In this document: positions 20,617 through 33,248 of the stretch, piece by piece
Layout of the letters: each line of letters opens with the position of its first letter
How positions within the stretch are numbered: the first letter of the stretch is position 1
Assembly: GCF_020283565.1 (NCBI RefSeq)
Contig: NC_060059.1
Coordinates: 937,501 to 1,001,500 of the forward strand
DNA: 64,000 nucleotides
Reading direction: 5' to 3'
From: Trifolium pratense
Taxonomy: Eukaryota; Streptophyta; Magnoliopsida; Fabales; Fabaceae
Program-made: the position numbers and the translations under genes
Notes under the pieces: generated by a model
What the model was told of the DNA's origin: nothing
What the model saw: only the letters and a program-made list of their open reading frames with translations
The model's database searches: none

Positions 20617-21085
20617 AGATTTTAATTTATATGCACAGTCAGTCTAAAGTTATTTTGCACATGTGTCTAATAATATACCGACACATCATGTAGAGTACTC
20701 CCTCCGGTCCTATATATAAGAAACACTTTGGAAATTTTTTTTTTGTCCTTTTTATAAGAAACACTCTTTAAATTTATTCTTTATTAAATAGATAATCCCT
20801 TATATACCCTTATTAAATTGTGTAAAATGCAACATATTTCAATGTTATGCATTAATTACACAAACACATTCTCAAGGTTAATTTTGGAATAACACATAAC
20901 ATTTTATAAATTTTAATAAAAAAATAAGTCTCTTTGATATGTGTGTTTTTCTCAATGTGTTCCTTATATATAGGACCGGAGGGAGTAATTAAAAACAAAT
21001 GATTTGTTACATTCATTAAATGATGTGACAACACGTCATTAGATGTATGTGTAAAACAAAATTACACCGACGATACACAACAATT
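20617..21085 (-). repeat. Dispersed repeat A, copy 2, split by a Stowaway MITE
   Basis: Read on the minus strand, 21085-20988 and 20695-20617 together match 10693-10866 (ATTGTTGTGTATCGTCGGTG, ACGTGTTGTCACATCATTTAA, GATGTGTCGGTATATTATT, GTGCAAAATA). The two halves are separated by the element at 20698-20985. Confidence 0.7.
20698..20985. mobile_element. Stowaway (Tc1/mariner-type) MITE, 288 bp
   Basis: It has terminal inverted repeats CTCCCTCCGGTCCTATATAT and its complement, with a TA duplication on both sides (20696-20697 and 20986-20987). Its size and ends are those of Stowaway MITEs. It has inserted into dispersed repeat A. Confidence 0.92.
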
Positions 21086-21437
21086 AAACTCTTTTAAGGA
21101 TAATATTTATATGAAAATATGTGAAGTCAATAAATTGATAATTGAAATATTTAAATTTTTTATTAAATAATCTCATTAACTAGAAAGAGAAGATGCATGT
21201 ACGTGTACCCACTACCCACTACCCACTACCACCAATCCACAACACGTTCGTGCATGGTTTGGCTAATGGCATTGGCAGCAGAGTAATCATTTATTGTAAT
21301 TGTAAGTTCCAAAACTGTTGGACTGAAATCTCGATGAATGCGATGGTGTGGTGTGGGAATTCACATTTGCCACATTCCCAAGCTCCTCCTAACAATTACT
21401 ACTTTCAATATGCCATAACATACCCTGCTGAATGAGC

Positions 21438-21448
21438 CTATATAAATC
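21438..21448 (+). promoter_or_regulatory. TATA box of DUF674 gene 8
   Basis: CTATATAAATC lies 44 bases before the ATG. Confidence 0.6.
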
Positions 21449-21481
21449 AATCATATAATCTCAGTTTCTCAACCTCTCAAT

Positions 21482-22329
21482 ATGGCTTCTTCTACTTCTT
21501 CTTCCACCACCAACAAAGTAACCCTCAAACTTCTCGTTGACACCAAGAATGAAAAAGTTCTTTTCGCAGAAGCCTCAAAAGCTGTGATTGATTTTCTGTT
21601 TAATTTGCTTCGATTGCCTGTTGGCGCAGTTGTTAAGCTTTTAAACAAAAATGGTATGGTTGGTAGCTTAGGCAACCTCTACCACAGTGTGGAAAACCTT
21701 TCCGACAACTATATGGAACAAGACCAAACCAAAGATGTCTTGTTAAACCCAAGAGCTCCTGTCTCTTCAAATGAAATCTCTGGCCTTCTTCCGGCAAATG
21801 ATGAAGATGCCAACAACACCAACAACCTTGGAGCTGGACAAACATTGTTTTATAGGTGTGCTTCTAACTGTTCTTATGATTTCACATGCGATAGCACAAA
21901 TCGTTGTCCTCGTTGCCTTCGATTTATGAACTTACAAATAAATTATATTGGACATAATGTTGTTCAAGAGAACTTTGTGACTAAGAATGGTTTTGTGAAA
22001 GACGTTGTGACTTTTATGGTGATGGATGATTTAGTTGTTCAACCAATGTCAACCATATCAAGCATTACTTTGCTGAACAAATTCAATATCAAAGAAGTTG
22101 GTTCCTTGCAGGAGAAGGTTGTTGAAATGGGAATGGATGAGGTAAAATTTATATCATTTTTAATATTTTCTGTTTTAGTCTTTTTGTTTGGATTTAATAT
22201 ATTTTTTTCTTTTATAAATTGATTCAAACACTGACTTTGTTTTGTTTGTAATAGGGCATCATGTTACTTAAGGCTTCTCTGCAATCCAAGGCTGTCTTGA
22301 CAAGTGTTTTCATAAAGAAAGATATTTGA
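21482..22329 (+). CDS. DUF674 family protein 8
   Basis: Exons 21482-22141 and 22255-22329 (phase-0 intron) encode 244 aa. The Ser/Thr-rich start MASSTSSSTTNK is followed by LKLLVDTKNEKVLFAEASK (15-33), LPVGAVVKLL, NGMVGSLGNLYHSVENL and an Asn/Asp-rich linker. The zinc-ribbon-like cluster is C126-x3-C130-x11-C142-x2-C145, with an extra C136. NGFVKDVVTFMVMDDLVVQP and the last exon GIMLLKASLQSKAVLTSVFIKK complete it. It is the right-hand end of the array and has no acidic tract. Its upstream region carries dispersed repeat A and the Stowaway MITE. Function is unknown. Confidence 0.92.
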
Positions 22330-22949
22330 AGAACAATTTCTCTTTTTTTATTTAAATCTTTAAATTGGTTAAGGGGACAATGCATTTTGGTTTTTATTTT
22401 GTACTTGCTGCTTTCTGATTTTTGTTGCTGCTTTGTAATGCTTAATTCTAAATGATTAACTCTGTTCTTGCTTTATATCTAGTAGTATCTAGCTTAAATA
22501 ACTGAATTAAGAAAAACTCTAAATAACTATAGCACCATTTTTTTTAGTTGGCCTAACTTTTTTATGACTCCGATGATCCTTGAAATCTACCAAGAGAGTT
22601 TGATATCGTCAAATCCACCCATGGAGGAAACAACCGCCACCAACATGCAGCGTTTGAACTCCTCCACCTTCAGCGTTTTGAAGTTTTGATTATATGAATG
22701 TGAATGAACTAGAAAAGGGAAGTATAACATGTTTCATCTGTTAATACTTTAAGGAAATGCACAAAGATCATATGGAAGAAGAATAAGTTAGTATTTATTT
22801 TGACAGTTGAGTTTTCATTTGCTACTAAACATTTAATTAGATTTAGCAAAAGGATTATTAAGTAACATAAATTTTCAAAGAAGACTTTATATCAGTGTCA
22901 CATACTATGGTGAGCATGTTAGCCTCAATATCACCCTAATTAGAATGGA

Positions 22950-23158
22950 TTCCCGGTTATCAAAATTAACCAAAGTTTTTTTTTTTTTAGTGTTAACTCT
23001 TTGGTTCTCAGGAGAATGGCCCCGGTAATCCAGAGTTATGCCGTGATGTAAGTAAAGTCTGATCAATAATTGTTTCCACTAGAAATTGAACTTGAGTTCT
23101 TCCGAACGATTCTTCTTAGAAGGCTCAATAACCATCTGAGCCCAATATCTTGGTGAAA
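22950..23158 (-). repeat. Possible degenerate SINE (minus strand)
   Basis: On the minus strand GGGCTCAGATGGTTATTGAG resembles an A box, and AAGTTCAATTTC about 40 bases on resembles a decayed B box. No target duplication was found. Confidence 0.35.
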
Positions 23159-23489
23159 TTAACCAAGTTTTAGTATTGCAGATTTATCGCAATGTCATGT
23201 AGATATTTTGGATTCGAAACTTAGTTCTGGAACTAAAAATCTGTTTTTAGTTGAGATATTTCCCAACTATAGTGATTCTTTTGTTTTGTTTTCCTTTTTA
23301 TACGACTTGCCAGTTTTGTTTATCATATTTTCAACTCGTTTGCTTTGCGGCAAATTTTTTGTCATTCATAGCCTTCTAAATTGCCCATAAGGTGGAATGT
23401 CACTCAAACAATAACCACCCTTTGACACCTTTCTTACTAGTAGCTAATGAGCATAAACTTTGAAGAAGCGCAAAGAGATCATCCGAGAG

Positions 23490-23625
23490 AATCACCACCA
23501 CCACCACCTCGAACCACTTAAATATTTCGTACCAAATGGACCCAGAGAAGGCACACTAAGAAAAAATATGGTCATCCGTTTCAAAATGTTCCCTACATCA
23601 ACTGCACAAATGGTCAGCTTCTTCC
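23490..23625 (-). pseudogene. LINE zf-RVT domain relic
   Basis: The minus-strand frame reads EADHLCS, stop, CREHFETDDHIFS, stop, CAFSGSIWYEIFKWFE. This matches the zinc-binding C-terminal domain of plant LINE reverse transcriptases (LCxxC, ETxxHIFxxC, IW). Stops sit at two positions and no intact reverse transcriptase is nearby. Confidence 0.6.
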
Positions 23626-23846
23626 CTAAAAATCCCCCGAATTCACAAGTTTTCTATAGATCAGCACCTTTCACATAACACATGTGATGTTTTTGTGACC
23701 TATTATGATAAATATAATTTATCTCAAGTCATGATCACTTCAAATAACAAAGTTTATCTAATGTTTTTGTGACCATAATGGACGGATACTACAAGTGTTG
23801 TCTGTTGAGGTAACTTTACAATTTTATTTTTTTTAAGGAAACAGGC

Positions 23847-24204
23847 TTATTTCATATCATTATAAAAAGCATCAATAATATAATTTGGCATCAACTCTAA
23901 CACTTGAGGATTAGCCATATACATAACAGCTCTTGTTAATTCATGAGCAACTACATTAGCTTGCCTCATAGAAAACTCAACCAACGAGTTTGGAAGACTA
24001 TTTAAACTACTATTAATACAATCTTTAATAATAAAACCAAAGTAAGAAAGATCATTGGATGACTTATTGAAACTATCAATGACAACCTTCACATCCAATT
24101 CAAAAATGACATTATCTAGTTCCATATTGTCAATCCACCCGAGAGTTTCACCTTCTTTTACACTAAGCAAAGGAGAGTAGCACGTAGTTTTTGCCCAACT
24201 ATTT
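23847..24204 (-). pseudogene. RNase H-like (RVT_3) retroelement fragment
   Basis: The minus-strand frame is open from AKTTCYSPLLSVKEGETLGW to the stop at 23847. It carries NMELDNVIFELDVKVVIDSF, FGFIIKDCINS and the conserved RQANVVAHELTRA. This is the RNase H-like domain abundant in legume LINE-derived sequences. It lies on the same strand as the zf-RVT relic but in reversed domain order, so the two are probably separate insertions. Confidence 0.7.
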
Positions 24205-24734
24205 TTAATTGGCCATGGTTACAACTATGTTATATATTAAACAATATTCATTTTAAAATAGAAAGAGTATTTTTCTGTCCAATGATAATTTAGTTTATTT
24301 TGTATGAATTGGGTATTCTTTGTGCGCAACTATAAAGATCAATCCTCAAGCTTTATGTGACTGGAATGAATGACAAACTCTCAACACTGTTGCATGCTCA
24401 AACCAAGGATCAAACACAAGACTTTGGTTTGACATCCAAAGTGAGCCAAAGTGAGGGTCTCAGAAACATGGTTGTGTCCTCATTGAAGTAATCCAACATA
24501 GACTTGGATATGCCAATTCGATCAACTTTGACAAATCTTTCATTTAGGTTCTTCCGCAACATCAATGGCATTCTCAAAGAACAATTGTGGTTTAGATACA
24601 AAATTGGTAGGAAATTCAATTAAATATGTAAAGTCGGGATTCAAATTTTAAACCTCGAACACCCTGATTATTTACAGAATTTCAAGCCACTAAATTATTT
24701 AAAATAAATAAATGTGGCGAAATCTTTTTTCTCT

Positions 24735-24955
24735 CTTAGGGTCCGACTCTACTTTTTTTTTAATACTTTTTTCTTCTCCCTAAAAGTAGGAAAGAGTTAA
24801 AAAAAATTGTGTTTGACTCAACTTCTCCTTATTTTCTACTTCTTTACTTTATTTTTCTAATTCTTTTAAGGAGAAATAATGTCAAATACAATTTTCTACT
24901 TCTCTATTTCTTTTAAGGAGAATTAGAAAAGTAAAAAATAAGTAGGGTAAAACAT
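24735..24955. repeat. AT-rich inverted repeat
   Basis: CTTCTCCTTATTTTCTACTT and AAGTAAAAAATAAGTAGG-type segments face each other around a short centre containing TTTTAAGGAGAA. It is MITE-like, but the ends are undefined. Confidence 0.4.
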
Positions 24956-25288
24956 ATCATTCAAAAGGAATTTTTTTATTCGGTGATGAATTATAAGTGT
25001 TTCAAAATAAAGTGATGAATTATAATGTTTTTTGGTATAATAGAAAATGAGTTACTTGAGGAAAAAAAACAAGTTACTCGTTACTTTTATAATGTTAACC
25101 TATTATATTTTTATCAAACACAGAAAAGTTAACCAATTATTCATTTTTTTCAAAAGGAAAACCAATTATTCATCATCTTTAACAGCAAAAAGTGATAGAA
25201 TCTCTAAAGAGAAAAGGTTGTTTTATTTTTCTAAATAGAAAAGTATTGGTATAAAAAGAGTGCAAAGTTTAAGAGGAAATAAATATTT

Positions 25289-25502
25289 AAATGTAGTTTT
25301 AATCCTTTATTTTTTAAGTGTGTAATTTTGACCTCCCTGATTTTAAATGTACAATTAAATTAAAAATCTAAAAATTAGGAAGGGGTGACTTGAAAGCGGG
25401 TAGACGTAGATCAGAGCGGCTACGCTAAAGCCTAAAAGCCACATTTAAAATTAGAAAGTTCAAAATTGCACATTTAAAAAATTAAGAGTCAAAACTACAT
25501 TA
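25289..25502. mobile_element. MITE-like foldback element
   Basis: The left arm AATGTAGTTTTAATCCTTTA is the near complement of the right arm, which ends AAGAGTCAAAACTACATT. The arms are roughly 60-70 bases. The central part (GCGGGTAGACGTAGATCAGAG) is unique. No clear target duplication was seen. Confidence 0.5.
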
Positions 25503-27161
25503 AGTTAAAAAAAATCTACTGTGTAGATACAAAGTACAAACACTCAAAAGACACACAAGCATTGAAAATATTAAAAAAAAAATTCTAAGAAAGCTACTAA
25601 ATTTATATAATACTCCTATACAATATCTAACTGAAAAAAAAAATTACAAATAGTATTTAATACATCTTAAACATGATTACAAAGAAAATTATCAAAATAA
25701 ATAAATAAAATGCAAAGAGAGTTTTATGAAAAACAAATACAGCCACTATTAGAAATATTTGTATTTCATGTGGATTTGGACGCAAAAAAAAAACACGTTT
25801 CTTGTAGATTTTTTTTAAGATCCTGATTCTCATCTAATACTTTTGTATGTAATTACAGTATATCTTAAGATAAAACCTCAGATAAAATCCGCATGAAATG
25901 ATATATTTTCGCATAAGATGATTTCTTTTTTTAAAAAAATTATTTTTTTTCGAGTTAATAAATGCCAAAAGGCATATTAAAAACATTTTTATCATTAAAT
26001 AAATATAGTGTTTTAAGTAAAAAAAAAGTGTTTTTTTACAAAATATAGTTTTGTCTAAACTACCCCTTCATATAGGCAATTAATTTATGAAAAATTTAAA
26101 AAGTGAATTAGATGCATAAATTACAAAAAAAAATAAAAATTGAAATCTTTGAAAGAGGGTAAATATAGTGGAATGAGCTAAATTCTCACAATATAAAAAA
26201 TAATAGTAAAAATAATGTCTTATGAACTTAGTTTAGTCGGTAGAAGAATTATATTTTATACATAGAAATTGAGATTCAAATTTCGAACAATTTTCTTTTT
26301 TTGGTACAAAATTTCGAACACTTTATTTATTCATTCCAAGAGTACTAGTAAAATTTTAGCGGTTACTTGACAAAAAAATAATAAAATCCAAAAAGAGGAG
26401 TCCTTTAAATTAAATTTAAATAAAAAAAGCAGCATTACAGATGGGAAAAAGAGAAAGTGAACAGCTGAAATGCACTGGCACAGGACAAAAAAGCGTCGTC
26501 TCCTAACTCCAAACAATCAAATTATCAATCAACTCTCCTCGCCACAACCAAAAGCGCTTCCATTGTTTAATCCATTTTCATTAAATGAACATTAGTTAAA
26601 TTAATCAGTTGTTAATTTTATTATTAATTATTAATACTATTTGGCACACCAATATTTCGCACGTGTCACTCTAACGACTCTTACAAAGGACCTAAAGGTA
26701 ATTACCTCAAACATCATCCAGCTGTTCACACATTCACACATATACCAACACACCATCATTACAACTGAATTTACCAAAACACCCTTTCTCCATTTTCCAC
26801 CTCTGCGTTGCGTTCTGTGTTGTGTTGTGCTTGTCATCACAGTTTCACAGCACACGCTCGCTCACACTTTCTAACTTTTTTTCCTTCCAAACGGAAACTT
26901 CACAATCGGAGAAGAAAAAAATTTAGAAAATCGAAAAAGCAAATTCGAAGAAGAAGAAGAAAGGGTTTATAGTTTTTACCGTAGTACCCGTTTGTTGACC
27001 GAGTCAACCCACGCGCCGCCACCTCATAACGTAACAACTACGGTGGCGTTCAATACTATGTCGATTATTGAACAGGAAAGTTAGTTACCGCTGTGAAATT
27101 GGAGCTGGATCTGATTCAGTTGAGAGAGGTTTTTCAATTTCGTTACTGACTAGGATCCGAG

Positions 27162-30100
27162 ATGATGGGTTCGAGGGGACTTTTCGGCTGGTCTCCACCT
27201 CATATTCAACCTCTGACGCCGGTGTCGGAGGTTTCAGAGCCGCCGGAGTCTCCTTCACCGTATATGGACCTCGGTGCAGAGACGTCTGCGTCACAGCAAA
27301 TGGAGGCGGAGGAAGAGATGGAAGAGATGGAGGATATTGAGCCGCCGCCAGCTTCTGTTCCTTTTTCTCAACTCTTTGCTTGTGCTGACCGGTTTGACTG
27401 GTTTCTTATGGTGGTTGGTTCTGTCGCCGCCGCTGCTCATGGTACTGCTCTTGTTGTTTATTTGCACTACTTTGCTAAAGTTATTCAGGTTCCTCAATAT
27501 CCACAGAAAGATCAGTTTCATAGGTTCAAGGAGGTTAGATTTCATTTCATTTTATATCGAAATTTGAAATCAGTGTTTTTGTTTTACTACTTAGCTTCTT
27601 CTTTCTAGGTTTTAATTAGTCACTGAAAATGAAGTAATCTAAGCTTGTAGTTTTGTGTTCTTGGGTTGCATTGTGGTGTACTCAGCTTGATGTAATTGAA
27701 AATTGATTTTTCATGAAAAATAGATGGACTATTTATTTACATAATTTATCTAATTATTGATTTGGTGATCAGTACATTAATTCCTTTAGCTGTTGGAGAG
27801 TTATATTTGTAATTGTTTTGTGGTTCTTCTAGTGTTAGTTAAGTGTTAAGAAAATGAAGAATCGGAGAGTGAGGATTCAGAGAGAAGGGTTAGAGGTGGG
27901 TGTGATTTATGGAAGTAAGCCCTATTTAAACAAGAATCTGCCCCTATTGTCGAACCTGGCTTTTGTGAGTGGGGTGATTAGAACTTCGTTTTTCCACCCG
28001 ATGATGACTGATGAGATTGATGCCGGAACTAGTCCATTATTGGTTGGACGTGAGATGTGCAGCTCTTCCCTCTCATTTCATGAGCTCACATTTTCTATAG
28101 CCTTTTTCAACCTAGCTTATGGTAGGATGCAAACATTGAAAACAGTTAGTTTTAGTGTTTCCTGGGGCGATTGAGGTTTGTCGGGATTGTTAAATGAAGG
28201 TTAATTTTCGAATCGAAGGGATTTAAGCCGGTTCACTAGATAATTGTGTATTTGAACAATTGATATGATCATTCAAGGACCATTGGATCAATCAGGGTAT
28301 TACAAATTTACAATAGTTGTCGTTTCACTAGTACTCCCTAATATTGGGAAATATTTCAATTTGAGCTTCTATATTAGCTATAAAAAGCCAAGCTTGAATT
28401 CCACCGAATACCGTAAGAGGAGTGCGTTATTATCACAAAGCAGTTTCCTCGTGAATGGCTTACGTGTACGAATATTAAAAGAGCATCATATAGTTATCTC
28501 CTATTATGATGGAAATCATCGAGGGGTAAAAATGTAAAATTGAAATGATCCAGTCATGTTTGTTGGTTGCCCATCGTGATTCAACCTTTTGTGACAACAA
28601 TCATTTCCCATACGGCTTTGGTTTTTACCAAAATAGACCCCGGACAGAAAAATATATAACTCTGAGTTTCTGACAAAATATGGTTTGGAATATTACATCA
28701 TTGTCGTATCACTAGTGAACCATAATATTGGATTGCGACAATCGTATCTTTAAACATAGACTTTGTTGATGCTAGTGGGTCTTCTATCACACTTGTACTC
28801 AATATTTAATAAATACATAGAACTCAACTGTTGTGCGCAGCTTCACATACAACAAAATTATGTTGAACTTGAAGGAAAATAATGACATAATTTGATGTGG
28901 TTTAACTTTGACCGACAACAGACTACAGGCTGTGTTTTAAAATCTGGTTCATGGTTCAACCAGTTCATGTCGTAATCAAACTGACATTACAACTACAGAT
29001 TTAATTATTCTGTAGAACACTCAATTTTAAAATTAGGAAAATGCGAGGGGCACTAGTTAAGGAACTAAATATGGCAAAAGAGTCTTAGAACTTGTGTAAT
29101 CTACTTTTTTAAAGCCTAACTCAACCTCACAAAGCCGGTCTTGTAAGGATGAGTTGCCCAAAACTCAATTCTAAGATATAAATAATACTCTTTCCAATGT
29201 AAATTTTACTTTTTTTATTATTTTTTATTTCCTTCCCTTAAAATAATTATTCTGCAGGATCCATTGTTTGTAACTCGGATGTTAAAAATGGACTTATACT
29301 TTCTTACCCTTGCTGTTGTTTCTTTTGCAGCTTGCTTTGACCATTGTTTATATTGCTGGTGGTGTTTTTGTTGCTGGTTGGATTGGTAAGTTAATCATGA
29401 AGAATGAGTTTTTACTACTTGTTGAATCTAAGTTTCCCGCAGTACTGATTTTTCTTTCTTGTTTAATAGAGGTTTCATGTTGGATTCTTACCGGAGAACG
29501 GCAGACAGCTGTCATCAGATCAAAATATGTTAGAGTATTACTTAACCAAGATATGAGTTTCTTTGATACTTATGGGAATAATGGAGACATTGTGAGTCAA
29601 GTGTTGAGTGATGTACTGCTCATTCAGTCTGCTCTCAGTGAAAAAGTATGTTTTACTGTCTGCAAATTTATTGTTCTTTGTGGTTAATATCTCAACACAC
29701 GCATCTCAGACAATATGTTTATTGACTTTTAATGACACAGGTTGGGAATTATATTCATAATATGGCTACATTCTTCAGTGGTCTTGTTATTGCTTTTATC
29801 AATTGTTGGCAGATTGCATTGATAACATTAGCTACAGGTCCATTTATTGTTGCTGCTGGAGGAATATCAAATATATTCCTTCATAGGCTTGCAGAGAATA
29901 TCCAAGATGCATATGCCGAAGCAGCCAGCATTGCTGAACAGGTTATTTATTGCTTGATTCTTTATTCATTATTGCATTGAATTATTGAATCAATTATATG
30001 ATTGAGACATAACATTCTATATATCATTCCAATAACATTATATTATTCATACTTCGAGGGTAGTACATTATGTGACTGGGTATCTAAAGGGAAGAGAAAA

Positions 30101-33100
30101 CTATGTCATAATTTTACGAAATGAGATCTGCAAAATAACATGCTTCAAGATTTCCACTACAAATAGTCTGCTTGTAATTATGGATAGGACAATATTCTCC
30201 CAGCATTCCCTTTTATGCACCCATGACCCGTATATGGTGAAAGATGGAGAAATTTCTCTCGTACTTTTAGCATAAATGGGATGGTGTAGGGTTAGGTGTA
30301 TGAAAAAGGGTATTGATAAAGAGTGCTGTTATTAAGTTGTCATAAATACATAGATAAAGTTATTAATATCATTGGTTGATGCTTCACTGAATCCAGAGTT
30401 AATTTATTATACATGGAATAGTTGAGGTTTATTCTATGCTTGGAAACATTTATTTAATTGTAAGATTGGAGATGTTGGGCTTTTATCTTTGTTTTTTCTT
30501 TCTTTGATGTTTTGATTTTGGTGAATTGGAAATAATGGTGAAGTTCTCATTATTTGGTGAATTATTCAAGTGCTGTTGGTTCTGATTGTGTATAATTTCT
30601 TGTGACGCAGGCAGTTTCCTATATACGGACCTTGTCTGCATTTACAAATGAAACATTGGCTAAATATTCATATGCAACGTCACTGCAAGCTACTCTTAGA
30701 TATGGTATATTAATAAGTCTTGTCCAAGGGCTTGGCCTTGGATTTACATATGGACTCGCAATATGTTCTTGTGCATTACAACTCTGGGTTGGAAGGTTCT
30801 TGGTTATACATGGAAAAGCTCACGGTGGGGAAATTATAACAGCTCTGTTTGCTGTGATTTTAAGCGGCTTGTAAGCATCATTCTTAACTTCTATATTTTC
30901 TTATTTGTTTTATATTTTGCTTACCATTTTTGTTACTTGATTAAGGGGATTAAACCAAGCAGCGACAAATTTCTACTCATTTGATCAAGGGCGAATAGCT
31001 GCCTATAGACTATTTGAGATGATAAGCCGGTCATCCTCATCTTTTGATCACGACGGAAGTGCTCCTGTGTCTGTACAAGGAAATATAGAGTTTCGGAATG
31101 TTTACTTCAGTTATCTTTCACGCCCTGAAATCCCTATCTTAAGTGGTTTTTATCTCACGGTTCCTGCTAAGAAAACCGTGGCACTTGTTGGCAGAAATGG
31201 TTCTGGAAAAAGTAGTATTATTCCACTCATGGAGCGGTTCTATGATCCAACATTAGGTAATTGTTTCCCCCTTCACAGTGCATAGTCATGCTATCTCATT
31301 AAAATCACTCTATAGGTCATTGCAGATTTAAATTGATTTATCAATCTGTGGTTTCAGGAGAAGTTCTTTTAGATGGTGAAAACATCAAGAATTTGAAACT
31401 GGAATGGCTGAGGAGCCAAATAGGACTGGTCACCCAGGAACCTGCTTTGCTCAGTTTGAGTATAAGAGACAACATTGCATATGGAAGGGATACCACAGCA
31501 GATCAAATTGAAGAGGCTGCTAAAATAGCTCACGCACATACCTTTATAAGTTCATTAGATAAAGGTTATGATACACAGGTAAAGCTTGATTGACCTGATC
31601 AAATGAAGCCTATGATTCTGGTTTTTTGTTTGTTTGTATTTTCAATTATTTGTAAATTCTCATTCCACTTCCCAAACTGGGGCATCTGTCTTTCAGATTG
31701 GCAGGGCTGGTTTAGCTTTGACAGAAGAACAGAAAATAAAGCTTTCTATTGCAAGAGCTGTGCTTCTAAATCCATCCATTCTCCTGCTTGATGAGGTTAC
31801 TGGTGGACTTGATTTTGAGGCTGAGAGGTCTGTTCAGGAGGCCCTGGATCTCCTTATGCTGGGGCGCTCGACAATAATTATTGCTCGAAGGCTTAGTCTT
31901 ATAAAGAATGCTGATTATATAGCAGTTATGGAGGAAGGTCAACTTGTTGAAATGGGTACTCACGAAGAATTATTGACCCTGGGTGGCTTATATGCAGAGC
32001 TTCTTCGATGTGAAGAGGCTACAAAACTTCCAAAGAGGTCTAAATACTGCATGCAATCATACTTCCTTTGTTTCACACTATTGTTTCTGTTTATGGAAAA
32101 TATAAATGGCTTATTCTAAAAACAGATATTGTGTTAGTGGAAGCAACCTTTGCGACATAAATGATTTAGTATAATTAGAAATGAATAATCATTATGCTAT
32201 TTTCTTTCCATCTTAATATCATAGAATTAAATTTTTTAATATTTATGGTGTTCTTAATAATCTGAGATTTCAAAAGTGGATATAGGGAATCACTTTGTAT
32301 TTGTTTATTGTCATGCAGGATGCCTGCTCGCAACTACAAGAAGACTGCAGCTTTTCAAATTGAGAAAGATTCTTCAGAGAGTCATAGCTGCAAAGAACCA
32401 TCATCCCCTAGAATGATGAAGTCACCCTCTCTTCAAAGAATTTCTGCTGTATTTCGGCCTTCAGATGGCTTCTTTAACTTACAAGATTCACCACAAGTGC
32501 AGAGCCCACCGCCTGAGAAGATGATGGAGAATGGTCAGTCTTTGGATTCTACAGAGAAAGAGCCATCAATAAAAAGGCAGGATAGTTTTGAAATGAGGCT
32601 ACCCGAGTTACCTAAGATTGATGTTCAGTCAGTGCATCGACAAACATCAAATGGTTCTGATCCAGAATCCCCTGTTTCACCTCTTTTAACATCTGATCCT
32701 AAAAATGAACGCTCCCATTCACAAACATTTAGCAGACCAGATAGTTATTCTGATGAATTTTCAGTGAAAATGAACGAAACAAAGGATGCACGGCATCGGG
32801 ATCAACCTTCATTTTGGAGACTGGCAGAGCTTAGTTTTGCAGAGTGGCTTTATGCTGTGTTAGGAAGCATAGGTGCTGCAATCTTTGGTGCGTTCAATCC
32901 CCTTCTAGCTTATGTTATTGGCCTGGTGGTGACAACTTACTATAGAATCGATGCAACTCATCACTTGCGGGGGGAGATAGACAAGTGGTGCTTACTCATT
33001 GCCTGCATGGGTATTGTGACAGTAGTAGCCAACTTTTTACAGCATTTCTACTTTGGGATAATGGGGGAGAAAATGACCGAAAGAGTCCGGAGAATGATGT

Positions 33101-33204
33101 TCTCAGGTGCGCATGTTTATTTTTTAGAATCTCCGGTAACCTAACCACCCTTATATATTATAATTGAATTCTGATTCTCAATTCCATGAAGTCACGTCAT
33201 ACTC

Positions 33205-33248
<44 letters not shown>

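Larger units (their letters stand above)
22330..27161. other. Gene-free spacer between the DUF674 array and the ABC transporter
   Basis: I see only transposon relics and AT-rich inverted repeats (listed separately), then from about 26650 the promoter and 5' leader of the ABC transporter gene. No intact gene is supported. Confidence 0.6.

Noticed and set aside
26221..26330. Possible tRNA-derived SINE (TTAGTTTAGTCGGTAGAAG with TTCAAATTTCGAAC)
   Set aside because: B box is decayed, no target duplication was found, and similarity is too weak to call.
27854..28174. 106-codon open frame inside ABCB intron 1
   Set aside because: It lies entirely in an intron of a well-supported gene and resembles no family I know; possibly an old insertion, but not supportable as a gene.
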